DNA from: Pseudonocardia hydrocarbonoxydans
Lineage (GTDB): Bacteria > Actinomycetota > Actinomycetes > Mycobacteriales > Pseudonocardiaceae
DNA length: 64,000 bases
Direction of reading: 5' to 3'
Assembly (NCBI RefSeq): GCF_006539565.1
Contig: NZ_BJNG01000003.1
Coordinates: forward strand, 1-64,000
Every line of letters starts with the position of its first letter. Position 1 is the stretch's first letter. Below are positions 1 through 7,752 of the stretch, in pieces. Under the pieces are notes generated by a model. That model had not been told where the DNA came from and made no database searches. It saw only the letters and a program-made list of their open reading frames with translations. The position numbers and the translations under genes are program-made.

Positions 1-404
1 AGCCCCCGGCTCTCCAGCCACTGGCCGGCGCGGCGCTTCGACGCCTGCGCCAGCCAGGCGTCCTGGACGATCTCGGCGAGCTCGGCCCGGTCGAGCTCGC
101 CGATCCGGCTGCCGCGCAGCAGCACCGACGGGTGGCCGTCGAAGTGGGGCGTGGTGAAGAACGGGGTGCCCGGGTCCTGCACCAGTGCCTGCTTGTCGGC
201 CTCGGAGGCGACCCAGAACACGATGACGTCGGTGTGGCGCTCGCCGGTGTCGGGATCGACCGCGTCCGGTCGGGGGGTGCGGAAGAACACGAACGACTTC
301 CCGCCCACCTGGTAGACGCGGTTGCCCGCCCCGCCGACCTCGACGGTGACGTGCGGCATCGACGCGGCGAGGTCGTGGACGTCCTGCACGGTGGCGCGGG
401 GCAC
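1..404 (-). CDS. MmcQ/YjbR family protein (3' end outside window)
   Basis: The reading frame runs off the left edge of the window, so the C-terminus is missing; about 134 residues are visible. The start is the GTG at 404: a CACACT hexamer ends seven bases upstream and no ribosome site is present. The protein has the YjbR/MmcQ fold signature: an N-terminal helix, a beta-rich part with the segment [10 protein letters not shown], the segment [12 protein letters not shown], and the late motif DGHPSVLLR. The family is small and often annotated as DNA-binding by structure, but no specific role is established. It is divergent from the ferrochelatase gene, with 38 bp between the starts. Confidence 0.75.
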   Translation of the reverse strand, partial: MPRATVQDVHDLAASMPHVTVEVGGAGNRVYQVGGKSFVFFRTPRPDAVDPDTGERHTDVIVFWVASEADKQALVQDPGTPFFTTPHFDGHPSVLLRGSRIGELDRAELAEIVQDAWLAQASKRRAGQWLESRG

Positions 405-442
405 GCGAGGCAGTGTGCCGGGCCGGATGTCAGGATTCCAGG

Positions 443-1456
443 ATGGTCGACGCGTTGCTGGTCCTGTCCTTCGGCGGCCCCGAGGGCCCCGACGAGGTCC
501 GCCCGTTCCTGGAGAACGTCACGCGTGGGCGCGGCGTACCGCCCGAGCGGCTCGACGCCGTCGAGGAGCACTACCAGCACTTCGGCGGCGTCTCGCCGAT
601 CAACGCCCGCAACCGGGAGCTGATCGCCGCGATCCGCGAGCGGATCGACCTGCCGGTCTACTTCGGCAACCGCAACTGGCACCCGATGGTCGAGGACACC
701 GTCGCGGAGATGGCCCGTGACGGCGTGCGCCGGGCCCTGGTGTTCGCGACCAGCGCCTACGGCGGGTACTCGGCGTGCCGCCAGTACCACGAGGACATCG
801 CGCGGGCCCGCAAGGCGGTCGGCGACGGGGCGCCGCAGCTGGTCAAGCTGCGCCAATTCTTCGACCACCCGCTGTTCGTCGCGGCCAACGCCGACGCCGT
901 GCGTGCCGCGGGCCTGCCCGCGGGGGCCCGGCTGGTGTTCACCGCGCACTCGGTGCCCGAGTCGGCCGACGCGACGGCGGGCCCGCCGGAGGAGGGGGGC
1001 CACCGCTACTCCCGCCAGGTCACCGAGGCGGCCCGGCTCGTCGCCGCCGACCTGGGCGTCACCGACCACGACGTGGTGTGGCAGTCCCGGTCGGGCCCGC
1101 CGCAGGTCCCGTGGCTCGGGCCCGACGTCGTCGACCACATCGAGGCCCTGCACGCGGCGGGCGTCCCGGCCGTCACGATCGCCCCGGTCGGGTTCGTCTC
1201 CGACCACGTCGAGGTGATCTGGGACCTCGACACCGAGGCCCGCGAGCGCGCCGAGGAGCTGGGCATGGGCTTCGCCCGCGCGTCCACGGCCGGGCCGGAC
1301 CCGCGGTTCGCCGACATGGTCGTCGAGCTCGTCGACGAGCACCGCCACGGCCGGGCCGCCCGCGGGCTCGGCGAGGTGCCGCGCGCCGGGTGCGGCGTGG
1401 ACGGCGCACTGTGCGCCCCCGCGTGCTGCGAGCCCCCGCGCCGCCCGGCCCGCTGA
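443..1456 (+). CDS. hemH: Ferrochelatase (coproporphyrin III type)
   Basis: Inserts Fe2+ into the porphyrin ring in haem synthesis. In actinobacteria this enzyme acts on coproporphyrin III (cpfC naming). The 337-residue protein starts [19 protein letters not shown], has the conserved [10 protein letters not shown] segment with the catalytic histidine, [15 protein letters not shown], and the HVEVIWDLD segment with the conserved glutamate. The C-terminus carries several cysteines ([13 protein letters not shown]). Actinobacterial ferrochelatases often hold a [2Fe-2S] cluster, and these are plausible ligands. The ATG at 443 is chosen over an in-frame ATG at 413 because family homology begins here and CAGGAT ends six bases before it. 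The end of the gene lies inside a tandem repeat. Confidence 0.95.
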   Translation: MVDALLVLSFGGPEGPDEVRPFLENVTRGRGVPPERLDAVEEHYQHFGGVSPINARNRELIAAIRERIDLPVYFGNRNWHPMVEDTVAEMARDGVRRALVFATSAYGGYSACRQYHEDIARARKAVGDGAPQLVKLRQFFDHPLFVAANADAVRAAGLPAGARLVFTAHSVPESADATAGPPEEGGHRYSRQVTEAARLVAADLGVTDHDVVWQSRSGPPQVPWLGPDVVDHIEALHAAGVPAVTIAPVGFVSDHVEVIWDLDTEARERAEELGMGFARASTAGPDPRFADMVVELVDEHRHGRAARGLGEVPRAGCGVDGALCAPACCEPPRRPAR

Positions 1457-1508
1457 CGCCCCGCCCGCTGACGCCCCGCCCGCTGACGCACCGCCTCCCT
1501 GACGCCCC
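1448..1508. repeat. 15-bp tandem repeat covering the hemH stop codon
   Basis: The unit GCCCGCTGACGCCCC occurs at 1448-1462 and 1463-1477, with a one-mismatch copy at 1478-1492 and a degenerate 16-base copy at 1493-1508. The first copy holds the last hemH codons and its TGA, so the stop codon is repeated in the same frame downstream. It looks like a local tandem duplication. Confidence 0.85.
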
Positions 1509-1523
1509 CGCGCGCACGTACTG

Positions 1524-1559
1524 GCCCCGCCGCGCACCTCCGAAGGTGCGCGGCGGGGC
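1524..1559. terminator. Bidirectional hairpin terminator between convergent genes
   Basis: A perfect 16-bp inverted repeat (1524-1539 with 1544-1559, left arm GCCCCGCCGCGCACCT) closes on a 4-base loop. It lies between the 3' ends of the convergent hemH and SRPBCC genes. There is no T-tract, as is common for GC-rich actinobacterial terminators. Confidence 0.8.
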
Positions 1560-1579
1560 GGAACGTGCGCGGGGCGCCG

Positions 1580-2185
1580 TCAGGTCGCCGGTGCGTAGAA
1601 GGCGATGGAGCGGTCGGCGGCCTCCCGCTGGGCGCGCGCGTCGAGCCCGCTCGCCACGGCCGCGGCGTACCAGCCCTCGCCGGACTCCGTGATGAACCGC
1701 CTGCCCTCCTCCGACGCGCCGAACGCCGCCTCGTCGATCCGGGCGGCCGGGTCGTCGAGGTGCCGGGCCAGGCCGAGCAGGCCCAGGTCCCAGCCGATGC
1801 CGGTGGCGCCCGGGCCGTAGGTGTCCCAGAAGTCCTCCGGGACGTCGCCCGCATGCTCGAGCTCCAGCCGCGTGCGGTCGGCGTCGACGGCGGAGAGGGT
1901 CACCGTGATCCGGCTGACGCCCCCGGCGAACTCCCAGGTGGCGACGAAGCGGTGCGGCGCCTCGCAGTGCTCCACGGTGCCGGAGGCGTTGCCCTCCAGC
2001 TGGTAGCGGCCGCCGACGCGCAGGTCGCCGGTGACCGGCAGGAACCAGCGGGCGAGCCGCTCGGCGGTGGTGCAGGCGTCCCACAGGTCCTCGATGCCGG
2101 TCGGGTAGGTGCGGGCGATCGTCGCGACGCGGGTCCGCTCGCCGTCGACGGTGCGGGTGCCGACGCTGCGGGACACCTCGGTCAT
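1580..2185 (-). CDS. SRPBCC / AHSA1 (START-like) family protein
   Basis: A 201-residue protein of the activator of Hsp90 ATPase homologue 1-like group, which forms a helix-grip fold around a hydrophobic cavity. Recognisable parts are TRVATIARTYPTGIEDLWDACTT near the N-terminus with the conserved W, FLPVTGDLRVGGRYQL, and a C-terminal part with DRTRLELEHAGDVPEDFWDTYGPG (conserved W and GPG). Its ATG overlaps the stop codon of the upstream ArsR gene (ATGA), so the two are translationally coupled. ArsR-AHSA1 pairs are common in actinobacteria; the ligand is unknown. Confidence 0.85.
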   Translation of the reverse strand: MTEVSRSVGTRTVDGERTRVATIARTYPTGIEDLWDACTTAERLARWFLPVTGDLRVGGRYQLEGNASGTVEHCEAPHRFVATWEFAGGVSRITVTLSAVDADRTRLELEHAGDVPEDFWDTYGPGATGIGWDLGLLGLARHLDDPAARIDEAAFGASEEGRRFITESGEGWYAAAVASGLDARAQREAADRSIAFYAPAT

Positions 2186-2520
2186 GGGTCGTTCCTCTCT
2201 CGGTTCCGGCGCCCGCGGGCCACCTCGGTGGCCAGGGCGTCCAGGTGGGGGGTCCAGAAGTGCCGGAAGCCGTCGAGCCAGGCGTCGACCTCGCGCAGCG
2301 GGGCGTCACGCACGGCGTACAGGCGGCGGGTGCCCTCGGGGCGGACGGTGGCGAACCCGTTGTCCCGCAGCACCTTCAGGTGCTGGGACACCGCGGGCTG
2401 GGAGATCCCGAACTCCTCCCGGATCGTGGCCGTGAGGGCGCCCGAGGTCTGCTCCCCGGCGGCCAGCAGCTCCAGGATGCGCCGGCGCACCGGGTCACCG
2501 AGGACGTCGAAGGCGTGCAC
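2182..2520 (-). CDS. ArsR-family HTH transcriptional regulator
   Basis: A 112-residue winged-helix regulator. The HTH is clear: FDVLGDPVRRRILELLAAG, then GALTATIREEFGISQPAVSQHLKVLRDNG. No metal-binding cysteine pair is seen, so it belongs to the ArsR branch that regulates SRPBCC partners rather than metal resistance. The GTG at 2520 is preferred over an in-frame ATG further upstream because TATAGT ends six bases before the GTG, inside a palindrome likely to be its own operator. First gene of a two-gene operon with the SRPBCC gene. Confidence 0.9.
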   Translation of the reverse strand: MHAFDVLGDPVRRRILELLAAGEQTSGALTATIREEFGISQPAVSQHLKVLRDNGFATVRPEGTRRLYAVRDAPLREVDAWLDGFRHFWTPHLDALATEVARGRRNRERNDP

Positions 2521-2524
2521 GACG

Positions 2525-2552
2525 CCACTATAGTGGTGGGAACTTATATAAG
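2525..2552 (-). promoter_or_regulatory. ArsR promoter with two palindromic operator candidates
   Basis: Two perfect palindromes sit side by side just upstream of the ArsR start: CCACTATAGTGG (2525-2536) and CTTATATAAG (2543-2552). The first contains the -10 element TATAGT on the minus strand, six bases before the GTG. The site is strikingly AT-rich for this window. Autorepression by the ArsR protein is the natural inference. Confidence 0.7.
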
Positions 2553-2622
2553 CCACAGGTTGGCTCATGGCGCCGTGCGGCAGGTCGGTATCCTCCGCCC
2601 AACCGAGTCCAGGAGCAGGCCG

Positions 2623-4575
2623 ATGCCGGAGCGCGCCGTCGAGGATGTCCCCGGGTCCCCGGCATCCCCGGATCCGCACGTTCTGGCCGGTGCGCTGGAG
2701 GAGCTGCCGCACGGCGTGCTGGTCCACACCGGACCGGAGCACCTCGTCGTCGGGGCCAACCGGGCGGCCCGCACGTTCCTGGGCGACCGGCCGGGCATCC
2801 TCGGGCGGCCGCTCGCCGAGGTCTTCCCCGAGATCGCCGGCCAGAACCTGATGGGCCGGTTCGACCGCGTCTACGCCACGGGCGAGCCGTTCACGGGGCG
2901 GGAGTGGCGGATCGAGGTGGCCGGGCACGTCGACGGCGACGACCGCTTCGTCGATCTCGACGCCGTCGCGCTGCACGACCCGCCGGGTGTGGTGTCCGGG
3001 GTGGCGGTGCAGTTCCGCGACGTCACCGCGACCGTGCGGCACCGCCGGTCGCTGGAGGCCGACACCGCCGAGCTGCGCGAACGCTACGAGGCGGCCCAGG
3101 ACGTGGTGCTCACGCTGCAGCGCAGCCTGCTGCCCGACGGCCTCCCGGTGCTGCCAGGCATGCGGATCGCCGCGCACTACCTGGTGGCGGGCGCCGAGCA
3201 GGCCGCGGGCGGCGACTGGTTCGAGGCCGTGGCGCTCGACGGCACCGCGGCGATCATGGTCGGTGACGTCGTCGGGCACGGGTCCGCGGCCGCGGCGGTG
3301 ATGGCCCAGCTGCGCGCGGTCCTGGTGGAGTTCCTGCTCGACGGCGACGATCTCGACACCGTGCTCGCCCGCCTCGACGCCTTCGCCGGACGGGTCCGGG
3401 GCGCGCGCGGGGCGACCGTCTGCATCGTCCTGGTCGCACCCGACGGCGCCGTGCGCTACGTGTGCGCCGGGCACCCTCCGCCGCTGGTCGTCTCCATCGA
3501 CGGGGCCGCGCGCTACCTGTCCGCCCCCGGCGGCGGCCCGCTCGGCGTGGCCGGGCCGGCCGCGACGGTCGGCACGGCCACCCTCGCGGCGGGCGACCTC
3601 GTCCTGTGCTACTCCGACGGACTGGTGGAACGCCCCTCGCAGGACCTCACCGTCGGGCTGACCGAGCTGGCCGAGGTGGCGTCGGCGGCGATGCGCCGCG
3701 GCCCGGCCTCGACGATGTCGGCGGACGCCACCGACCGCGTCGCCGAGCTCACGGTGGAGCGGATGACCCGCCACGGCTACCACGACGACGTCACGGTGCT
3801 GGCGCTGCGCCTGACCGGGCGGGTCGTGCCGGACTTCGTCGTGGAGATCCCCGCGGAGGCCGAGCGGCTCTCTGTGCTGCGCCGCGACCTGGAGGGCTGG
3901 CTCACCGAGCTCGGCGTCGGCGACGCCGACGTCGCCTCGATCGAGATCGCCGTCGGCGAGGCCGCCACCAACAGCGTGGAGCACGCCTACCCCGACGGGG
4001 GCGGCACCGTCCGCGTCGAGGGGCAGCTCGACGGTCAGGGCCGCGTCTGCATGACCGTCAGCGACCGCGGCACCTGGCGGCCCGCGCCGCCCGATCCCGG
4101 CCACCGCGGCCGTGGCCTGATGATGATGCGCGACTGCATGGACACCGTCGAGATCGACGACGCCGCCGACGGCACCGTGCTGCTGCTGGACCGCAGGCTG
4201 CGCCGGGAGCCGGTCGTCAGCCCGGCGACGGTCGTGGAGACCAGCGCGACGCCCCGGCCGTCGACGATGAGCGTGACGCGCACGGTCTCGCCCGAGCCGC
4301 GGATCGCGCTCGGCGGCCCGATCGACCTGAGCACCTCGGAGGACCTGCGCCGCGAGCTGTGGTCGGCGAGCCGGGGCGGGGCGCTGCCGCTCGTCGTCGA
4401 CCTGGGGGCGGTGACGCACCTGGGCAGCGCCGGCATCCAGGTGCTCTACGACTTCGTCGAGGACATGACCGCCGACGGGCGGTCGCTGCGGTTCGTCGTG
4501 CCGCCGGGGTCGCCCGCCCGGCACGCGATCGTGCTGAGCGACCTCGACCGGATCGTCACGGTCGGCGAGTCGTGA
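2623..4575 (+). CDS. PAS-PP2C phosphatase-RsbW-like kinase-STAS fusion regulator
   Basis: A 650-residue soluble partner-switching protein. From the N-terminus: a PAS-like sensor (about residues 15-140, with GRPLAEVFPEIAGQN), a short coiled coil ending in LQRSLLP, a SpoIIE/PP2C phosphatase (about 170-390; GGDWFEAVAL, GDVVGHGSAAA), an RsbW-like HATPase (about 415-540; GEAATNSVEHAYPDG and RGLMMMRDCMD), and a C-terminal STAS domain (about 555-650; VTHLGSAGIQVLYDF, with the serine that would be phosphorylated). One polypeptide thus holds phosphatase, kinase and antagonist. An AGGAG site precedes the ATG. The 3' end overlaps the convergent AraC gene by 20 bp. The sigma factor target is unknown. Confidence 0.92.
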   Translation: MPERAVEDVPGSPASPDPHVLAGALEELPHGVLVHTGPEHLVVGANRAARTFLGDRPGILGRPLAEVFPEIAGQNLMGRFDRVYATGEPFTGREWRIEVAGHVDGDDRFVDLDAVALHDPPGVVSGVAVQFRDVTATVRHRRSLEADTAELRERYEAAQDVVLTLQRSLLPDGLPVLPGMRIAAHYLVAGAEQAAGGDWFEAVALDGTAAIMVGDVVGHGSAAAAVMAQLRAVLVEFLLDGDDLDTVLARLDAFAGRVRGARGATVCIVLVAPDGAVRYVCAGHPPPLVVSIDGAARYLSAPGGGPLGVAGPAATVGTATLAAGDLVLCYSDGLVERPSQDLTVGLTELAEVASAAMRRGPASTMSADATDRVAELTVERMTRHGYHDDVTVLALRLTGRVVPDFVVEIPAEAERLSVLRRDLEGWLTELGVGDADVASIEIAVGEAATNSVEHAYPDGGGTVRVEGQLDGQGRVCMTVSDRGTWRPAPPDPGHRGRGLMMMRDCMDTVEIDDAADGTVLLLDRRLRREPVVSPATVVETSATPRPSTMSVTRTVSPEPRIALGGPIDLSTSEDLRRELWSASRGGALPLVVDLGAVTHLGSAGIQVLYDFVEDMTADGRSLRFVVPPGSPARHAIVLSDLDRIVTVGES

Positions 4576-5512
4576 GCGCCCCGCGCCGCACCGCGCCCGG
4601 CGTGGCGCCCACGACGCGGGCGAACGCCCGGCCGAACGCGGCCTCCGACCGGTAGCCCAGCCCGCCGGCCACCTCGGCCACCCCGGCGCCCGCGCGCAGG
4701 CGGTCGAGCGCGAGATGCATCCGCCGCCGCGTGAGGTAGGCCAGCACCGGCTCGCCCACCAGCGCGGTGAACCGCGCGGCGAAGGCGGAGCGGGACATCG
4801 GGACCTGCGCGGCGAGCGAGGCGACGGTCCAGGCGCGTGCCGGGTCGCGGTGGATCAGGGCGATCGCGCGCCCGATCCGCGGGTCGGCCAGCGCGCCGAG
4901 CCATCCGGTGCGCGCCGCCGGGTCGGTGTCGAGCCAGGAACGCACGACCTGGATGACCAGGACGTCGGCCAGCCGCGTGAGGACCGCCTCGCCGCCGGGC
5001 CGCAGCTCCCGGGCCTCGGCCGCGACGAGCCGCAGCGTCGCCTCGATCCACTCCGTGCGCGGGGACGCGTCGACGTGCAGCAACGGCGGCAGCAGGTCGA
5101 GCAGGTCGCGCGCGCCGGGGGTGTCGACCCGCACGGCCCCGCAGATCAGCGTGGTCGCCTCCCCGCCGGAGCCGTGGTGCAGCACCGCGTACCGGTCGGT
5201 GGCCATGGTGTGCGGCAGGTCCATCACCGACGGGGCGATGGTGTCCGGCCCGCTGCGGAGCCGGTGGCCCTCGCCGTGCGGCAGGAGCACGACGTCCCCG
5301 GCCCGCAGCGGCACCGGCGCGGCGCCGACGGTCTCCAGCCGGCACCCGCCCGCGGTGACGACGTGGATCCACAGGTGGTCGGGGATCGGCGGGATCGTCA
5401 GCCCCCACGGCGCGGTGAGCTCGGAGCGGCAGTAGAAGGTGCCCGACAGGCGCAGGTGGTGCAGCGCCTCGCCCAGCGGATCGGGCGGGGCGTCCGCCCA
5501 GGGGGTCTGCAC
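4556..5512 (-). CDS. AraC-family regulator with N-terminal cupin domain
   Basis: A 318-residue regulator. The first half is the AraC cupin_6 type (FYCRSELTAPWGL, then GDVVLLPHGEGHRLRSGP). The C-terminal third is the double-HTH DNA-binding domain, with WTVASLAAQVPMSRSAFAARF and VAEVAGGLGYRSEAAFGRAF. Start GTG at 5512 is supported by CAGAAT ending six bases upstream; longer in-frame starts exist but add residues not typical of the family. It reads away from the DUF1772 gene and could control it, a pairing often seen with this group. Confidence 0.88.
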   Translation of the reverse strand: MQTPWADAPPDPLGEALHHLRLSGTFYCRSELTAPWGLTIPPIPDHLWIHVVTAGGCRLETVGAAPVPLRAGDVVLLPHGEGHRLRSGPDTIAPSVMDLPHTMATDRYAVLHHGSGGEATTLICGAVRVDTPGARDLLDLLPPLLHVDASPRTEWIEATLRLVAAEARELRPGGEAVLTRLADVLVIQVVRSWLDTDPAARTGWLGALADPRIGRAIALIHRDPARAWTVASLAAQVPMSRSAFAARFTALVGEPVLAYLTRRRMHLALDRLRAGAGVAEVAGGLGYRSEAAFGRAFARVVGATPGAVRRGALTTRRP

Positions 5513-5637
5513 GGCGCCATTCTGCCCCGCCGTCCGGGTGGGCCGGACGATCGAGCACACCATGGCGACGAACCGGCATGGATCGTCCCGTCCCGACGGG
5601 TCATCGTGGACGCACGGCAACCGGAGGAGGATCCGAG

Positions 5638-6093
5638 ATGGTCACGGTGACATGGGCGACCGGCGTGAGCCTGTTGCAGGTGGTGGCCGCGACCGGGTGC
5701 GGGCTCGTCGCCGGACTGCTGTTCGTCTTCTCGGCCGGGGTCCTGACGGCGCTGGGCCGGCTGCCCGCCGACGACGGGGCCGTGGCGATGCGGGCGGTCA
5801 ACGCCGCGGTGCTCAACCCGCTGTTCCTCGGGGTGTTCGTCGGGACGGCCGTGGTGTGCGCGGTGCTGGTCGTCGCGGTGGCGGTGGGCGGCGGCCCGGT
5901 CACCGCCGCGGTGGCGGGCGTGCTGTATCTGGTCGGCGTCCTCGGGGTGACCGTCGCGGTCAACGTCCCGCTCAACGAGGCCCTCGCGGCCGGGCGCGTC
6001 GGGTGGGCGGACTACCGCCGGCGGTGGGGCCGGTGGAACCACGTGCGCACCACCGCGGCGACGGTCGCGCTCGTCCTGCTCGTGGCCGCGTAG
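5638..6093 (+). CDS. DUF1772 (anthrone oxygenase-like) membrane protein
   Basis: A 151-residue membrane protein with about four hydrophobic segments and the DUF1772 hallmarks NAAVLNPLFLGVF and NVPLNEALAAGRVGWADYR. A strong GGAGGAGG site lies before the ATG at 5638. Members are variously called anthrone oxygenase-like, but in bacteria the reaction is generally unproven. Divergent from the AraC-type regulator, which is the likely controller. Confidence 0.82.
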   Translation: MVTVTWATGVSLLQVVAATGCGLVAGLLFVFSAGVLTALGRLPADDGAVAMRAVNAAVLNPLFLGVFVGTAVVCAVLVVAVAVGGGPVTAAVAGVLYLVGVLGVTVAVNVPLNEALAAGRVGWADYRRRWGRWNHVRTTAATVALVLLVAA

Positions 6094-6097
6094 CGGT

Positions 6098-6508
6098 TCA
6101 GCGCTCGCGATCGCGGTCGAGCACGGCCTTGACGTCGATGACCGGGGTGCCGTCGAGAGCCTCCAGGTCGGCGACGCCGATCCGGGGGCCGTCGATCGAG
6201 CGGATGCGGACGCGGTGCAGCCCCACCGGGTTGGGCCGGTCCGGGGAGCGGGTGGAGAACACGCCGGTCGGCGGGCGGGCGGGGTCGTCGCGCGGGCGGG
6301 TGGTCTGCACCGTGCGGTCGGCCCGGTCGAGCCAGGTCAGCACGATGGCGTCGGCGCCGACGACCAGGTCGCGGGCGGCCGCGGCCACGTCGTCGTGCAG
6401 GACGATCCAGGCGTCCGGCGCCCCTTCGTGACCCTGCTTCGGGGCGTCGGCGCGCTCGGTCAGCGGTGACTCGACCCGCCCGACCGGGCGCAGCTCGTAG
6501 CGGTCCAC
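6098..6508 (-). CDS. trmO: tRNA (N6-threonylcarbamoyladenosine(37)-N6)-methyltransferase
   Basis: TrmO (TsaA/YaeB) methylates t6A37 of certain tRNAs using S-adenosylmethionine. The 136-residue protein matches the single-domain form: LRPVGRVESPLTERADAPKQG at the start and the signature FSTRSPDRPNPVGLHRVRI in the middle, then GVADLEALDGTPVIDVKA. The GTG start at 6508 follows TAGCCT by six bases. That hexamer lies at 6515-6520 and shares its TAG with the stop codon of the upstream recombinase gene. Confidence 0.9.
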   Translation of the reverse strand: MDRYELRPVGRVESPLTERADAPKQGHEGAPDAWIVLHDDVAAAARDLVVGADAIVLTWLDRADRTVQTTRPRDDPARPPTGVFSTRSPDRPNPVGLHRVRIRSIDGPRIGVADLEALDGTPVIDVKAVLDRDRER

Positions 6509-6517
6509 GGCGTGAGG

Positions 6518-7642
6518 CTAGTGCGCGGTGGCCGCCGCCACGATGTCGGCGGCGCTGCTGTCGCGGGTGCGCAGCCCGCGGTCGTAGTGCTGGGTGGTGG
6601 CGATGGAGGCGTGCCCGACGTCGGCCTGCACGTGCTGGATCGGGGCCCCGTTCTCCAGCGCGATGGTGACGTAGGCGTGGCGCAGGGCGTGCGGGTGGAC
6701 GCGGTCGGCCACCCCGTCGAGCTCCGGGCCCGCGGCGACGGCGATGCGGCGCAGCAGGGCCGCGAGGTCGTGGCGGGAGCAGCGGCCCCCCGCGCGGGTG
6801 GCGATCATCGGGGAGGTGTCGCCGCGGGTACGCCCGCGCGGCGCCGGCAGCGCGGCGCCGGTGTCGCGGTCGCGCTCGGCCAGGTACTCCGCGAGTGCCG
6901 CCCGGACCGCGCCGGGGAGGTAGACCTCGCGGTGCAGCCCGCCCTTGCCGCGCACGCGCAGCACCTCGTCGCCGCCGGTGCGGTAGAGGTCGCCGCGGTC
7001 GAGCCCGACCAGCTCGGAGATGCGCAGCCCGAGCGTCAGCAGGGAGACGAACGCGACCGCGCGCCGCGTGTACAGGCCCGCGGCGCGCGGGTCGCGGGAG
7101 TGGTGCAGGCGCGCCGCGCTCACCAGCAGGGCCCGGACCTGCGCGGCGGTGAGCCGGACGGTCGGTGACGCGTCGCGCGCGCCGGTGGACAGGCCGAGCC
7201 GGGAACGGTTGACCGCGGCCGGATTGGCCGGGATCACGCCGGTCTCGGCGAGGTGCGCGCAGAACGCCGACACGGTGGACAGCATCCGCTGCCGGGTGCG
7301 GCGCTGCGCCCCGGCCGCGTCGAGGGCGTGCAGCCAGGTCGTGACGTCGGCGGTGGTCGCGTCGCGTGGGTCGAGCCCGCGGCGGGCGCACCAGCGGAAC
7401 CAGGCCAGGTCGTGCAGCGGCCCGCGCGCGGCGGGGGGCGGGCGGCGGTGCCCCGCGCCGGCCCGCGACGGGGGAGCGGGGTCGACCCAGGCGACGGGCA
7501 GGCCCAGCGCGTAGGCGTAGGTGCGCCGGGTGCCCGGGTTGGCGTACTGGCTCAGCCAGTCGAGCAGCTGGGCGCGCAGGCCGTCCGGGTCGGCGACGCC
7601 CGGCCAGTCGGCCGGCTGCTCCGGGGAGGCGGGGAGAGCCAT
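6518..7642 (-). CDS. Tyrosine recombinase / integrase
   Basis: A 374-residue XerC/D-type site-specific recombinase. An N-terminal core-binding domain (to about residue 160) is followed by the catalytic domain with all active-site residues visible: R in LGLRISELVGLD, K in VRGKGGLHR, the HxLR box in HPHALRHAYVT, H in VGHASIATTQHYDR, and the nucleophilic Y in the same segment. Start ATG at 7642 follows TACCGT by six bases. The upstream region carries two inverted repeats. It is divergent from a coiled-coil protein with which it seems paired. No phage genes, tRNA or att repeats flank it, so it is not an obvious prophage integrase. Confidence 0.92.
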   Translation of the reverse strand: MALPASPEQPADWPGVADPDGLRAQLLDWLSQYANPGTRRTYAYALGLPVAWVDPAPPSRAGAGHRRPPPAARGPLHDLAWFRWCARRGLDPRDATTADVTTWLHALDAAGAQRRTRQRMLSTVSAFCAHLAETGVIPANPAAVNRSRLGLSTGARDASPTVRLTAAQVRALLVSAARLHHSRDPRAAGLYTRRAVAFVSLLTLGLRISELVGLDRGDLYRTGGDEVLRVRGKGGLHREVYLPGAVRAALAEYLAERDRDTGAALPAPRGRTRGDTSPMIATRAGGRCSRHDLAALLRRIAVAAGPELDGVADRVHPHALRHAYVTIALENGAPIQHVQADVGHASIATTQHYDRGLRTRDSSAADIVAAATAH

Positions 7643-7752
7643 GACCGCACGGTACTCCCTGCGAAACATCCGTTTCGCTGGTGGCAAGTTGTCTTCTTTG
7701 AACTGTAAACCGGTTGCGCAGTTTCTAACAGCCGAACTGGTAGCCTCCGGCG
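7643..7752. promoter_or_regulatory. Divergent promoter region with two inverted repeats
   Basis: The 110 bp between the recombinase and the coiled-coil gene is AT-rich relative to its surroundings. On the minus strand TACCGT (7649-7654) serves the recombinase; on the plus strand TAGCCT (7741-7746) serves the coiled-coil gene. Between them lie GCGAAAC-N4-GTTTCGC (7661-7678, perfect 7-bp arms) and a nested palindrome AACTG...CAGTT (7701-7723) around AACCGGTT (7708-7715). They could be operators or recombinase-binding sites. Confidence 0.6.

Noticed and set aside
2182-4524. Long minus-strand reading frame across the partner-switch gene
   Set aside because: It is a GC-rich antisense frame of the PAS-PP2C-kinase-STAS gene. 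Only its last ~112 codons (ArsR) are real, shown by homology and the promoter at 2520.
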